Notes under the pieces: model-generated
What the model was told of the DNA's origin: nothing
Database searches by the model: none
What the model saw: the letters and a program-made list of their open reading frames with translations, nothing else
Source of the DNA: an uncultured Coriobacteriaceae bacterium
GTDB lineage: Bacteria; Actinomycetota; Coriobacteriia; Coriobacteriales; Atopobiaceae
DNA: 46,590 nucleotides
Assembly: GCA_902793195.1 (NCBI GenBank)
Contig: CADBCS010000018.1
Location: 1-46,590, forward strand
Direction of reading: 5' to 3'
Shown here: piece after piece, positions 26,486-34,956 of the stretch
How the letters are laid out: each line of letters opens with the position of its first letter
Position numbering within the stretch: the first letter of the stretch is position 1
Program-made: the position numbers and the translations under genes

Positions 26486-27373
26486 CTACCATACAAGCGA
26501 GAAGTCCGCAAATGCTCGTGCGAACACGTCGTGGTTGGGTCCTGGCAACACTGCAAAGCGAATGCGTTCAAAGACCTCGCCTGCACCAACCATACGCGTG
26601 TTGTCGTCACAGTTGCACATCCGAAACACCCTCAAGGCCTTGCTAAATGCCCCAGTCACCATCTGCGGGTCATTGCCAAAGGCGCCACAACCCCACGCAC
26701 CTAGCACGAGCCTCGTGTATCCTTTGCACGCGGCTAAGCACAACAACCCCAGAATACGCTGCTCAAAGACCTTTGGGAGCCGCTCAACCTCATCCGCACT
26801 CAGCTCTGGATAATAGGGTGCCGCCATGGTGAGCACGGCAACCTCGTATGGGACGTCCAGGAAATGCCCAGCCGCATCACGGAAAACCTCGACATGCTCA
26901 GAGAGAATCGCCGCATCTGTGAAGAGCGAGGTGGGCGTGCTGCGGTTCTCGCGGTAGTATGCCTCGGCACGGTCCGACGAGAGAGACAAATAGAGTGTCG
27001 AACGCCGGCAGAGATCCTCCTCCTGTGCACGCGCTCCATGTTTGACGCCTCCACCTGGTACATAGGGATTCGCAAAGTTAAGAACCAAGGGAGGACGGGT
27101 ACCCGACCCTGCCTCTCGCGCCAACGCCTGTGCGGCAACGAAGGAGTCGTCGGGACTCACCTCAACAATGCATGCCCCCGATGATTGTCGGGCGCAGGTG
27201 CGGCAGAACCCATTCGCCAGTCGAGAGACCTCTTGGGACGAGAATACCCGACAAGCCTCGTGCTCGAGGTTCGTGAATCGCATGGAAACGCGAGTTTTCC
27301 CAAGGTCATAGAAACCGTCACGAGTTACTTGCAACGTCTCATTGAACATCATGATACGGTTGCCTGTGAACAT
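26486..27373 (-). CDS. TIGR02452 / microbial PARG catalytic domain protein
   Basis: I chose the ATG at 27373, preceded by GGGAGG, giving 295 residues; an upstream in-frame extension to 27403 has no ribosome site. The stretch VLNFANPYVPGGGVKHGARAQEEDLCRRSTLY holds the PARG signature (GGG, then the QEE loop). VLTMAAPYYPEL and LVLGAWGCGAFGNDP match the rest of the macrodomain-like fold. Members cleave ADP-ribose from proteins or nucleic acids in the cytosol. It lies convergent with the GCS2 gene. The target is unknown. Confidence 0.9.
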   Translation of the reverse strand: MFTGNRIMMFNETLQVTRDGFYDLGKTRVSMRFTNLEHEACRVFSSQEVSRLANGFCRTCARQSSGACIVEVSPDDSFVAAQALAREAGSGTRPPLVLNFANPYVPGGGVKHGARAQEEDLCRRSTLYLSLSSDRAEAYYRENRSTPTSLFTDAAILSEHVEVFRDAAGHFLDVPYEVAVLTMAAPYYPELSADEVERLPKVFEQRILGLLCLAACKGYTRLVLGAWGCGAFGNDPQMVTGAFSKALRVFRMCNCDDNTRMVGAGEVFERIRFAVLPGPNHDVFARAFADFSLVW

Positions 27374-27403
27374 ACAAACCTCCCAGCATGAACCATCGTG
27401 CAC

Positions 27404-27970
27404 TCAAGAACCTATTATACAAAGCCGTTCGGAGTGCAGGTCACCTGTCCGGTGACTTGTGCAGTCGAAAAACTCGAACCTAGTCTTTGTCGGCATTACC
27501 CAACAAGACTTTCATGTCGTTGTTTCCGCAGGTCAAAGGCTTGATACATCGATGTTTCTGTCTGGATAGTCCTGTTGAGGTCATAGTCCTCACGCTCGTG
27601 CTCACGGGGACGAGCAGCACCACTCCCCTCACGAGGTCCATGCTTGATTCTGTCATCGCTCCCACTTCGATCCTCCTCTCCGTCGGCGGACCCATGGCAA
27701 GGCGAAGGTACCCGCCATGGGGCCGCCTGGAAAGAGCCGTGCCGTCACGTCGGCGACACGGCCCGTGTCGTCACCCCCTAGCTGGGGTTTCTCCGCTACC
27801 TGCGCCTGAGCCTCACGGCGATGGTGTTGAGGTGGTCGAGCGCCCCGGCCCCGACGGCCGCGCGGTCGCCCGTGGCGCACTCGTTGTCGCACGCCACCCA
27901 GTCGGCCCACGCCTCGCGCGTGCAGGCCATCTCGCGCATGTCGAGGATCTCGGCGCCCTCGGTCTGTCCG
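27404..27970. other. Decayed intergenic DNA upstream of the RAYT remnant
   Basis: I see no convincing intact gene over some 570 bases. Two short minus-strand frames look coding-like but match nothing I know: 27480-27695, ending QKHRCIKPLTCGNND...ADKD, and 27796-27996, with ILDMREMACTREAWADWVACD...RLRRR. The second overlaps the place where the transposase N-terminus should be, so foreign or deleted DNA has replaced it. Confidence 0.5.
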
Positions 27971-28666
27971 ATGTTTTCGCGCCACAAGTGCATCATCTTT
28001 GAGGATGACGCGGACCGTGAGATGCCCCTTCACCTGCCGCGCAAAAACGCGAAGGACGCCTCCGTACAGATTTTTGTTTGGTGTCTGATGGACAACCACC
28101 ATCACGTGCTGGCACATGGCGACATGAAGGACATCTCTTCCATGATGCTCAAGTGTAACTCGCGATACGCGCGGTATTTTAACGCGCGCCACGGGAGGGT
28201 CGGGCACCTGTTCCAAGAGCGGTTCGGCAGCGAACCCGTGGAGACAGAGGAATACCTTCTCACGGTCATGAGGTACATCCATCAGAACCCCGTCAAGGCC
28301 AGGCTCTCCACCTCATGCGACTACCCTTGGAGCAGCTACATCGCCCTGCGTGACGACTCCTGACCAGACCCCGTGCATCCTGCGGCACGTCTCTTCGACA
28401 GCCAGGAGGATTTCGTTCGCTTCCATGAGAGCCAAGTCCCCTGCGCAAGCTGCATTGACATTGGAAGGGCAAAGAGGGCCGTCTCCAGTGAGGATGCCCT
28501 GGAGGTTTCCAGGCTCGTACTGGGAGAGACTCGCGTCGAGGAGGTCGCGGCCCTGACACGGCCACGACGCAACGAGGCCCTTCGCAGGCTCAAGAGCGCA
28601 AGGCTCACACTGCGACAGATCGAACGGTTGACGGGCGTGTCCAAGAGCGTGGTGGGCAAGGCCTGA
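27971..28666 (+). pseudogene. REP-associated tyrosine transposase (RAYT, Y1_Tnp), broken
   Basis: The frame from about 27971 contains the Y1 transposase core: IIFEDDADRE, FVWCLMDNHHHVLAHGDMKDISSMM, NSRYARYFNARHGRVGHLFQERF, EEYLLTVMRYIHQNPVKA, CDYPWSSY. The metal-binding HUH pair is present as H-H-H (the middle residue is usually hydrophobic), and the Tyr lies before IHQNP. An in-frame TGA at 28361 splits off a C-terminal part that continues in frame to 28666, with a helix-turn-helix RLTLRQIERLTGVSKSVVGKA, as expected for RAYTs. The first ~25 residues are missing. RAYTs act on REP palindromes; three palindromic copies start 9 bases downstream. As read, it is inactive. Confidence 0.85.
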
Positions 28667-28675
28667 TCCAAACGA

Positions 28676-28776
28676 GGACAAACGTCCCCGTCCCCCTTGT
28701 CCCATTGCGGACAAACGTCCCCGTCACCTTTGTCCTGCTATAGTAGTGCGGACAAACGTCCCCGTCCCCTTTGTCC
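28676..28776. repeat. Three copies of a 27-base palindromic element (GGACAAACGTCCCCG...TTTGTCC)
   Basis: Copies at 28676-28702, 28709-28735 and 28750-28776 are nearly identical, each with complementary ends (GGACAAA and TTTGTCC). They follow the RAYT remnant directly. The last ends in TGTCCGGAGG, which supplies the ribosome-binding site of the next gene. The same GGACAAACGTCCCCG core recurs at 34.9 and 37.1 kb. Confidence 0.9.
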
Positions 28777-28786
28777 GGAGGTCAGC

Positions 28787-30853
28787 GTGGCATACACAGC
28801 ACTCGAGAAGATGAGACGCACGAACGAGCAGCGGTTTGGAGACGACGTCGGTCCCCTGCAACCAGCGTTGTCCGATGACGCGCAGACCGGCTTTGACCTT
28901 AAGTCCGCCACGTTGCGCTTTATTCACGAGAGCTGCGAGGACCTGCGCTTTGACGCTCGCATCGCGGAGGAGGAGGCGCAGACGGGCGTCCTTCGTGGAA
29001 CAAGCATTGCGCCCAACCAAATCCCCTACAACATGCAAATGGACATCAACCGGCTCTGCTTGGAGCGCGAGCTGGAGCGATTCATTGACTCCGGCTCGAC
29101 GCAGGACGCATACAACGTCTACTACTGCTTTGCAGAGATCTTCCTCGGCGGCTACGACAGCTCGAAGAAGCTCATCGAGTTGCTGGGCGAGTGCGAGTCC
29201 AACGTGAGCACACTGCTCATGGAGCATCGCGACCACTACTCCCATTCGGTGTACGTCTTTGTACTGGGGTTGGCAATCTACGAGACAAACGCCAACTTCC
29301 GCAAGGCGTTCGACACCTTCTACGGCTTCGACACCAACGCCAGCGCCAACGAGCGCTCCCACGAGGCAGCATGCCTCTTCCTGGGGCTTTGGGGCCTCAC
29401 AGCACTGTTCCACGACGTCGGCTACCCCTTTGAGCTCGTCTTCGAGCAGGTAATGTCCTTCTTCGGTGTTGGGGACAACCGAGGAGAGGACACGCCCTTC
29501 ATCGCTTTCAAGAACGTCCGCCCAATGACGGAGCTTGCACCCCAAGCGCAGGAACACTTTGAGCGCCTGTACGGAAGGCACTTCACCAGCATCAACGAGC
29601 TGCTGGCATATGACGTCACCCAAAAGCTCGGCACCGCATATGGCTTTGAGGAGGACTACCTTACGGACCTGCTGGAGAAGAAGCCCATCTCGCCCGAGGA
29701 CTTCGCCTACTACATGGACCACGGCTACTTTAGCGCCATACGCCTGTATCGCGAACTGGAGGGTGCCTTGGTAAACGACGAAGACGGAACAGGTCGTCCG
29801 CGGGTGCTGCAGGCCGGCCATGTGGATGCGCTCAGCGCAATTTTGCTGCACTACGTCGTGTTTCGATACTCCGTCGCCCCCTGCTCGGGAAGGGACGAAC
29901 TGAGCCTGCCCATGGAGCTCCACCCGCTGGCCTGGCTGCTCATCCTCTGTGATGAGCTCCAGTGCTGGGACCGCACCGCCTACGGTCGCAACACAAAGAC
30001 CGAACTGCATCCTATGGGTGTGGACTTCGACTTCAGTGACAACCGCATCGCCGCATGGTACCTCTTCGACGAGGCGGAGCAGGCCAAGATCAACGCATAC
30101 CACCGCGCATACGTTGCCTGGAAGATGACCGGTGAGCACGGAAGCGCCCCCAAGCTCAAGGCGTACAGCAGCTTCGCGGGCAAGAGGCATGGCTTCGTCA
30201 ATGACATCGAGTATCTCGTGGACATCTCCGACGTCCCCCTGACCGTCGCATGCGTCACGGCGCCGGTGAATCGTGGGAGCAAGCACGTCTACCTCTCCGA
30301 CAGCAGCTTCCTGCACGTGCACGACTTCGCCGTGGCCCTGAACGCGCGCTACGCCCACGAGGGCCATGAGAACGAGGTAAGCACCACGGAGCTCGAGGCG
30401 GAGTTCGAGGCGCTGTCGCTGGAGTACAAGCTCGGCAACATCAATCAGGCACAGAGCCTCGCACAATACCTGGACGCGATTCACTGCTTCTATACGGGCC
30501 GTCCGGTGGACTACGACATGCTCACGGAATTCTCGCCCGAGGAGATCGAGCGCATTGCGCCCATGGAGCACGAGCGCTGGGTGCGAGAGCACCATGCGAT
30601 GGGTTGGCGCCAAGGAGACGACTACGAGTGCGTACCCGTGCCAAACGGAATGGCCGAGGGCCCGTATCGCAAGATGCTGCGCGAGCAGATGCGCTGCCAT
30701 AGGCTGATGCTGGATGGAGAACTCACGAAGGAGCGAATACGAGCACATTACCAGAGCCTGCCCGAGAGCGACCAGGGCAAGGACTGGCTGCCCTTCAACA
30801 GCATGCTCAGGCTCATGGAGCAGTATGACGGCTTGCGCCTGTACAGGCTGTAG
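28787..30853 (+). CDS. HD-domain protein with C-terminal RyR domain
   Basis: I place the start at the GTG at 28787, six bases after GGAGG; upstream codons lie inside the palindromic repeats. The product is 688 residues. An HD-type metal site is suggested by HRDHYSHSVYVF (about residue 148), ALFHDVGYPFELVF (HD near 209) and WLLILCDELQCWDRT (Asp near 389). The C-terminus (about 570-660) carries EEIERIAPMEHERWVREHHAMGWRQGDDY, the RyR domain signature, which in animals is part of ryanodine receptors and in bacteria occurs in conflict and signalling proteins. A nucleotide or phosphoester hydrolase controlled by a ligand-binding RyR domain is a fair guess. The gene is flanked on both sides by palindromic repeats and has no clear operon partner. 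Confidence 0.78.
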   Translation: MAYTALEKMRRTNEQRFGDDVGPLQPALSDDAQTGFDLKSATLRFIHESCEDLRFDARIAEEEAQTGVLRGTSIAPNQIPYNMQMDINRLCLERELERFIDSGSTQDAYNVYYCFAEIFLGGYDSSKKLIELLGECESNVSTLLMEHRDHYSHSVYVFVLGLAIYETNANFRKAFDTFYGFDTNASANERSHEAACLFLGLWGLTALFHDVGYPFELVFEQVMSFFGVGDNRGEDTPFIAFKNVRPMTELAPQAQEHFERLYGRHFTSINELLAYDVTQKLGTAYGFEEDYLTDLLEKKPISPEDFAYYMDHGYFSAIRLYRELEGALVNDEDGTGRPRVLQAGHVDALSAILLHYVVFRYSVAPCSGRDELSLPMELHPLAWLLILCDELQCWDRTAYGRNTKTELHPMGVDFDFSDNRIAAWYLFDEAEQAKINAYHRAYVAWKMTGEHGSAPKLKAYSSFAGKRHGFVNDIEYLVDISDVPLTVACVTAPVNRGSKHVYLSDSSFLHVHDFAVALNARYAHEGHENEVSTTELEAEFEALSLEYKLGNINQAQSLAQYLDAIHCFYTGRPVDYDMLTEFSPEEIERIAPMEHERWVREHHAMGWRQGDDYECVPVPNGMAEGPYRKMLREQMRCHRLMLDGELTKERIRAHYQSLPESDQGKDWLPFNSMLRLMEQYDGLRLYRL

Positions 30854-30861
30854 AGGACGAG

Positions 30862-30924
30862 AGTGACGGGGTCACCTGTCCTTCCGTCTTACGGAAAAGC
30901 GGGACAGATGACCCCGTCACTTTT
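30862..30924 (+). terminator. Long hairpin with T tract after the HD-RyR gene
   Basis: Arms 30862-30881 and 30902-30921 (AGTGACGGGGTCACCTGTCC against its complement, one mismatch) enclose a second small stem (TTCCGTCTTACGGAA) and end in TTTT. It is suited as a terminator and belongs to the same GC-rich palindrome style as the other repeats here. Confidence 0.75.
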
Positions 30925-30987
30925 ATCCCGCGCTTTCTGTGTACAATACTTGCAGTATATCGGGCCATGCGAGTGAAAAGAGGTTTT

Positions 30988-32424
30988 ATGAATGACCGCA
31001 ATCGTATTCCGTTCCTTGTGGTAGCCCTGGTGCTGTCACTTGGCTTGGCGCTGCCCCTCTGGGGCTGCAACCAAACGCAGGAATCGACCCAAGGCACAGC
31101 AACCACCCAAGAGCAGACGACCGTGGCCGCCAAGACAGACGAGGGCACATCCGAGGGCACTGAGACTACCACACTCGACTTCTACAAGCCCGGTGACGAC
31201 TACAAGCTGCAGCAGGTTGTCGTGCTCAGCCGCCATAACATCCGCGCGCCGCTCTCGACCAACGGCTCGGCGCTCGACAAGGCCACGCCCCACACATGGA
31301 TTGACTGGACGGCCAACGCGAGCGAGCTCACCTCGCGCGGAGGCGCGCTGGAGACCATGACGGGCGAATACGTACGCAAGTGGCTCGAGTCCGAGGAGCT
31401 CATCCCCGAGAACTACCAGCCCGAGGAGGGCGCGGTCCGCTTCTACGCCAACGGCAAGCAACGCACCATCGCGACGGCCCAGTACTTCTCCAGTGGCATG
31501 CTGCCCGTGGCAAACGTCGACATCGAGACGCACGCCGACTACGACAAGATGGACCCTGTGTTCTCCCCGTCGTTCACCTTTATGTCCGACGCCTACAACG
31601 ACGCCGCTCTCAAGGACATCGAGAGCAAGGGTGACGGCACCAACATGGCGAGCGTCACCGCCAACCTCGCAGACTCGTATGCCCTCGTGGAGGACGTCGT
31701 GGACTATAAGGATTCTGACGCGTACAAGACGGGAGAGATCAAGGACCTCGACACCACCGACACGCAGATCACGCTCGAGATGGGCAAGGAGCCCGCGGTG
31801 GCCGGCTCGCTCAAGACGGCCTGTCAGCTTGCCGACGCGCTCGTACTCCAGTACTACGAGAGCCCGGACGCGACCGCGGCGGCCTTCGGCCACGAGCTCA
31901 CCGACGAGCAGTGGAAGGAAGTGTCCGAGTCCAAGGACGCCTACGTGGACATTCTCTACACCGCACCGCTCGTCGCCAAGAACATCGCGCACCCCCTGCT
32001 AGCCGAGATTGGCAACGAGATGGACGCGCAAGGACGAAAGTTCTCCTTCCTGTGCGGGCACGACTCAAACATCGCGAGCGTTCTGGGGGCACTCGGCGTC
32101 GAGGACTACGAGCTTCCGGGCGCTATCGAGGCAGACACGCCCATTGGCGGCAAGCTGGTGTTTGAGCGCTGGGCTGGCAAGGACGGCAAGGAGTACGGCC
32201 GCGTGCGCCTGCTGTACCAGAGCGTGGACCAGTTGCGCCAGGGCACCATGCTCTCGGGCACCGAGTCGCCCATGAGCGTTGACCTCTCGTTTGCGGGTCT
32301 CAAGAAGAACGAGGACGGTCTGTACTCGTACGACGACCTGCGCGCACACATTGCGGACGCCACGGCGGAATACGACAAGATCGTAGAGAAGTACGGCGAG
32401 GCAGAGCTCGACAAGGCTGCGTAG
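30988..32424 (+). CDS. Histidine-type acid phosphatase lipoprotein (phytase/glucose-1-phosphatase-like)
   Basis: The ATG at 30988 follows AAAGAGG; an in-frame ATG at 30967 lacks a site. The product of 478 residues has a lipoprotein signal (LWGC, Cys27) and a Thr/Gln-rich linker. VVVLSRHNIRAPLS at about residues 77-90 is the RHxxRxP active-site motif of branch 2 histidine acid phosphatases, and FLCGHDSNIASVLGALG supplies the C-terminal HD proton donor. Such enzymes release phosphate from organic phosphoesters outside the cell. A secreted pyrophosphatase-like gene lies convergent 170 bases downstream, which suggests a phosphate-scavenging locus (inference). Confidence 0.9.
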   Translation: MNDRNRIPFLVVALVLSLGLALPLWGCNQTQESTQGTATTQEQTTVAAKTDEGTSEGTETTTLDFYKPGDDYKLQQVVVLSRHNIRAPLSTNGSALDKATPHTWIDWTANASELTSRGGALETMTGEYVRKWLESEELIPENYQPEEGAVRFYANGKQRTIATAQYFSSGMLPVANVDIETHADYDKMDPVFSPSFTFMSDAYNDAALKDIESKGDGTNMASVTANLADSYALVEDVVDYKDSDAYKTGEIKDLDTTDTQITLEMGKEPAVAGSLKTACQLADALVLQYYESPDATAAAFGHELTDEQWKEVSESKDAYVDILYTAPLVAKNIAHPLLAEIGNEMDAQGRKFSFLCGHDSNIASVLGALGVEDYELPGAIEADTPIGGKLVFERWAGKDGKEYGRVRLLYQSVDQLRQGTMLSGTESPMSVDLSFAGLKKNEDGLYSYDDLRAHIADATAEYDKIVEKYGEAELDKAA

Positions 32425-32444
32425 CCTACGAGGAAAAAAGATGA

Positions 32445-32540
32445 GCCGGACAAAGGGGACAGTCCCCCGAGTCCGGCCCATGCGCAGGTCTGCGATTGCA
32501 GCGAGGCCGGACGCGGGGGGGACTGTCCCCTTTGTCCGGC
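32445..32540. repeat. Perfect 24-base inverted repeat (GCCGGACAAAGGGGACAGTCCCCC)
   Basis: Arms 32445-32468 and 32517-32540 are perfectly complementary, 48 bases apart. Each arm contains GGACAAAGGGGACAGTCC, related to the RAYT-linked palindromes. It sits between two convergent phosphatase-type genes. Confidence 0.85.
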
Positions 32541-32548
32541 CTCGCCGT

Positions 32549-32593
32549 GTGTTCTTGGCGCGATCGCACCCTTTGCGACCGCGCCAAGAACAC
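32549..32593 (-). terminator. Hairpin at the 3' end of the pyrophosphatase-like gene
   Basis: Arms 32549-32562 and 32580-32593 (GTGTTCTTGGCGCG against its complement, 14 perfect pairs) enclose 17 bases and end two bases from the stop codon of the minus-strand gene. No T tract follows, so it may be a processing or stability hairpin instead of a classical terminator. Confidence 0.55.
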
Positions 32594-32594
32594 C

Positions 32595-33791
32595 CTATTC
32601 CTGGGGATTCGAAGTCAGCACTGCGTCGATGTCGGGTACGAGCTTTGCCTTGCGCGATATGCCGGGTTTGAGGACGTAGGACGTGCCGTCAAGGGTTGCC
32701 GTGTCGCCGTAGGCCGCCTTGAGGACCTCGCCGGACGCATCGTCGGCGGGCACCAGATAGCACAGGCTAATGTCGTCATGGAACACGGATATTTGCGCGA
32801 AGGCGTACTCCACGCCCAACGCCTTGAGCTGGGCAGGCATAATGGCCTTCATGCGATCCGCCATTGCCTTGGCTTCGTCTTCGGTATATACGTTTATCAC
32901 GCCAATGGCATAACGATGTCCACCTGCGTCGTACGTCTTAATGTCGCTGTTAAAGATTTCCTCATCCGTCTCACCCTCATGGGAGACGCTCGCCTTGTAT
33001 TGCTCGGCATAGAAGGCATCGGTGTCGTCAATGCCGGCTTCGCTGGCAAGAATCTTGAGCGCCTCCTTGTCGGCAGTGGTCGTTGTCTTCGCCTGGAGGT
33101 TGATGGTGTCGGACAGAATTCCGCCCATGAGCAGTTTTGAGATGGACGCGTCGGGCTTGATGCCGTAATTGAGATAGCGAATCCACACGATAGTAGACGT
33201 GGCCCCTATGGGACGTGCGTCGTATATGAGCGGGTTTGAGGTGGTAATCGCACCATCGCCATGGTGGTCGATGATGGTAATAATGTTGGCGTCCTTGAGC
33301 CCCTCGGCAGAGTGCTCGTACTCGCTGTGGTCCACAAGAATCATGTTGGCACCCGACACGTCCTCAATGGTCTCGGGCATTTGAATGCCACACTCCTTAA
33401 GGATGTATTGTGTCTCCTTGTTAACATCTCCCAACACGACGGGACGCGCATCATAGCCAAGCTGGCTAAGCAGGTTTGCGTAAGCAATGGAGGAGCATAC
33501 GGTGTCGGAGTCGGGACTCTTGTGGCCGGTAATGTAGATAGGCCCGTCCGCAAGCTCAAGTGTTTCCAACTCGCCACGGTTAATGCGAACGCGCAGCTCG
33601 TTGTCTATGGCGTACACGCCGGACGAAGAGTCCGATGCGGTACTGCTCGCACTGTCTGGCGTGCCGCTAGACGCATTGGCAGATGTGCCTGCGGGCGCAT
33701 TGCCACACCCGACCAAAAGCGTCCCCATCGCAACGATGAGCAGAACCATAACCGCCAACAGCCCGCAACCCTGTCTTGCCTTGCCGTTCAT
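32595..33791 (-). CDS. Family II (DHH) inorganic pyrophosphatase-like lipoprotein
   Basis: The protein is 398 residues. The N-terminus is a lipoprotein signal (LLVGC, Cys29) followed by a Ser/Ala/Thr linker to about residue 58. From there it follows manganese-dependent family II pyrophosphatase: ITGHKSPDSDTVCSS (H90, D94, D96), ILVDHSE (D154-H155), IIDHHGDG (D175-H176-H177), PIGATSTIVW, MGGILSDTINL, and a C-terminal GISRKAKLVPDID in place of the usual SRKKQVVP. The family is normally cytosolic. Here the signal places it outside the membrane, where it could split pyrophosphate or a related phosphoanhydride. The changed C-terminal motif leaves the substrate open. The gene is convergent with the acid phosphatase. 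Confidence 0.87.
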   Translation of the reverse strand: MNGKARQGCGLLAVMVLLIVAMGTLLVGCGNAPAGTSANASSGTPDSASSTASDSSSGVYAIDNELRVRINRGELETLELADGPIYITGHKSPDSDTVCSSIAYANLLSQLGYDARPVVLGDVNKETQYILKECGIQMPETIEDVSGANMILVDHSEYEHSAEGLKDANIITIIDHHGDGAITTSNPLIYDARPIGATSTIVWIRYLNYGIKPDASISKLLMGGILSDTINLQAKTTTTADKEALKILASEAGIDDTDAFYAEQYKASVSHEGETDEEIFNSDIKTYDAGGHRYAIGVINVYTEDEAKAMADRMKAIMPAQLKALGVEYAFAQISVFHDDISLCYLVPADDASGEVLKAAYGDTATLDGTSYVLKPGISRKAKLVPDIDAVLTSNPQE

Positions 33792-33899
33792 ACCGTTCTC
33801 CTATCAAAAAAAACCGAACAATGCCAATAGTATAGTTGCAACGCACACTCTGCCGTATGGTCCGAACGCTGTCTGCGCCCCGTCCTCTTTGGGCGTTGC

Positions 33900-34110
33900 C
33901 TATTCGGTTGACTCAGCGGCCTTGGCAGCCTCGGCGCTCCCGTCCTGTGCGGAAGACTCGTCCATCTCGCTCGTAAACTCGTCAAGCGAGCGCAGGAAGT
34001 CCTTTACCTCGTCGTCGAGAAGAGGACCCATGGTTACGGAGCTGCCATTGGAGAACGTGTAGACCACGCCAGCGTCGTCCTCGGCTGCGGCAGTCTTGTG
34101 GGCAGCGCTG
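33900..34110 (-). pseudogene. C-terminal fragment of an unknown acidic protein
   Basis: Read on the minus strand, the frame gives AAEDDAGVVYTFSNGSSVT, then MGPLLDDEVKDFLRSLDEF and an acidic tail ending AAESTE before the stop at 33900. The codon use is like real coding DNA. The 5' part is missing: the frame runs into the N-terminally truncated AMP-binding gene at about 34110. I do not recognise the family. Confidence 0.5.
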
Positions 34111-34112
34111 GC

Positions 34113-34889
34113 GGATCGATAGCATGTTGCCTGCCCCCTGCCGCCATCCGCAAAATCTTTCAGTTGTCGAAAGACAGGATTGGACAGTACCGCGACAGGA
34201 TCGATTTTATCGAGTCGGCATCGGCTCCACTGCCGGGTGCCGACAAGGAACGCCTGTGCAAGCTGCTGCCAAAGACCAGGCTCTACACTTGCTACGGGTC
34301 TTCCGAGGCGTCCTCGACGTGCATGCTAGACTACAACCGCTTTAGGGGCATGGACAACTGCGTGGGAAAGGCAGTGCCGAATTCTAGAATCATCATCGTG
34401 GATGACGAGCACAACGAGATTCGCTCGTCAAAGAACAACGTCGGTCTTATCGCATGCATGGGCGACGGCAACATGGACGGTTACGTCAACGACCCTGCGC
34501 TCACGACCGAGGTTCTAAAAGACGGAATCGTATACATGAACGACCTTGGATACATGGATGACGAGGGATTCGTCTACATAATTGGGAGAAAAGGCGACGT
34601 GATCAACGTTGGCGGCTTGAAGGTAGCGCCCGTTGAGGTGGAGTCGGCCGTTCTTGCATATGATGGCATAGCGGATTGCATCTGCATTGCAATCGAGGAT
34701 GAGATTACCTCTAACGCGCTAAAGCTCCTCGTTGTGATGGAGGAGGGTTACGAACTCGATTATTGGGATCTCGCGTCGTTCTTGTTAAAGCGGCTTGAGC
34801 CGTTCAAGATTCCGCGTGCATACGAAGTGGTCAGCAGAATCGAGCGGACCTACAATGGCAAACTGAATTGGAAGTTCTACAGGCAATAA
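34113..34889 (+). pseudogene. AMP-dependent synthetase/ligase, C-terminal half only
   Basis: Homology begins near 34130 and covers about 250 residues. It contains the class I adenylate-forming motifs LYTCYGSSEASSTC (A5-like), VYMNDLGYMDDEGFVYIIGRKGDVINVGGLKVAP (A7-A8 region) and a final RTYNGKLNWKFY (A10 lysine). The N-terminal half with the ATP P-loop is absent, so it cannot be an active ligase. No ribosome site precedes the first start codon. It meets the decapitated minus-strand fragment at the same point, as if one deletion removed both 5' ends. Confidence 0.85.
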
Positions 34890-34898
34890 GCCTGGCGC

Positions 34899-34939
34899 GG
34901 ACAAGGGGGGCAGGACAAACGTCCCCGTCCCCCTTGTCC
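34899..34939. repeat. GGACAAGGGGG palindrome containing the GGACAAACGTCCCCG core
   Basis: Arms 34899-34909 and 34929-34939 are perfectly complementary. The loop holds GGACAAACGTCCCCG, identical to the core of the copies next to the RAYT remnant. It lies between the AMP-binding fragment and the convergent protease gene and may end transcription from both sides. Confidence 0.85.
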
Positions 34940-34956
34940 CGCTGCCCCCGTCGTCC

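Noticed and set aside
28676..28776. Direct repeats as a CRISPR array
   Set aside because: Only three copies, palindromic, with spacings of 6 and 14 bases, and no cas genes. They fit REP-type elements instead.
28724..30748. A 674-codon minus-strand open frame opposite the HD-RyR gene
   Set aside because: The plus-strand frame carries recognisable HD and RyR motifs; the antisense product has no known motif and reflects codon bias.
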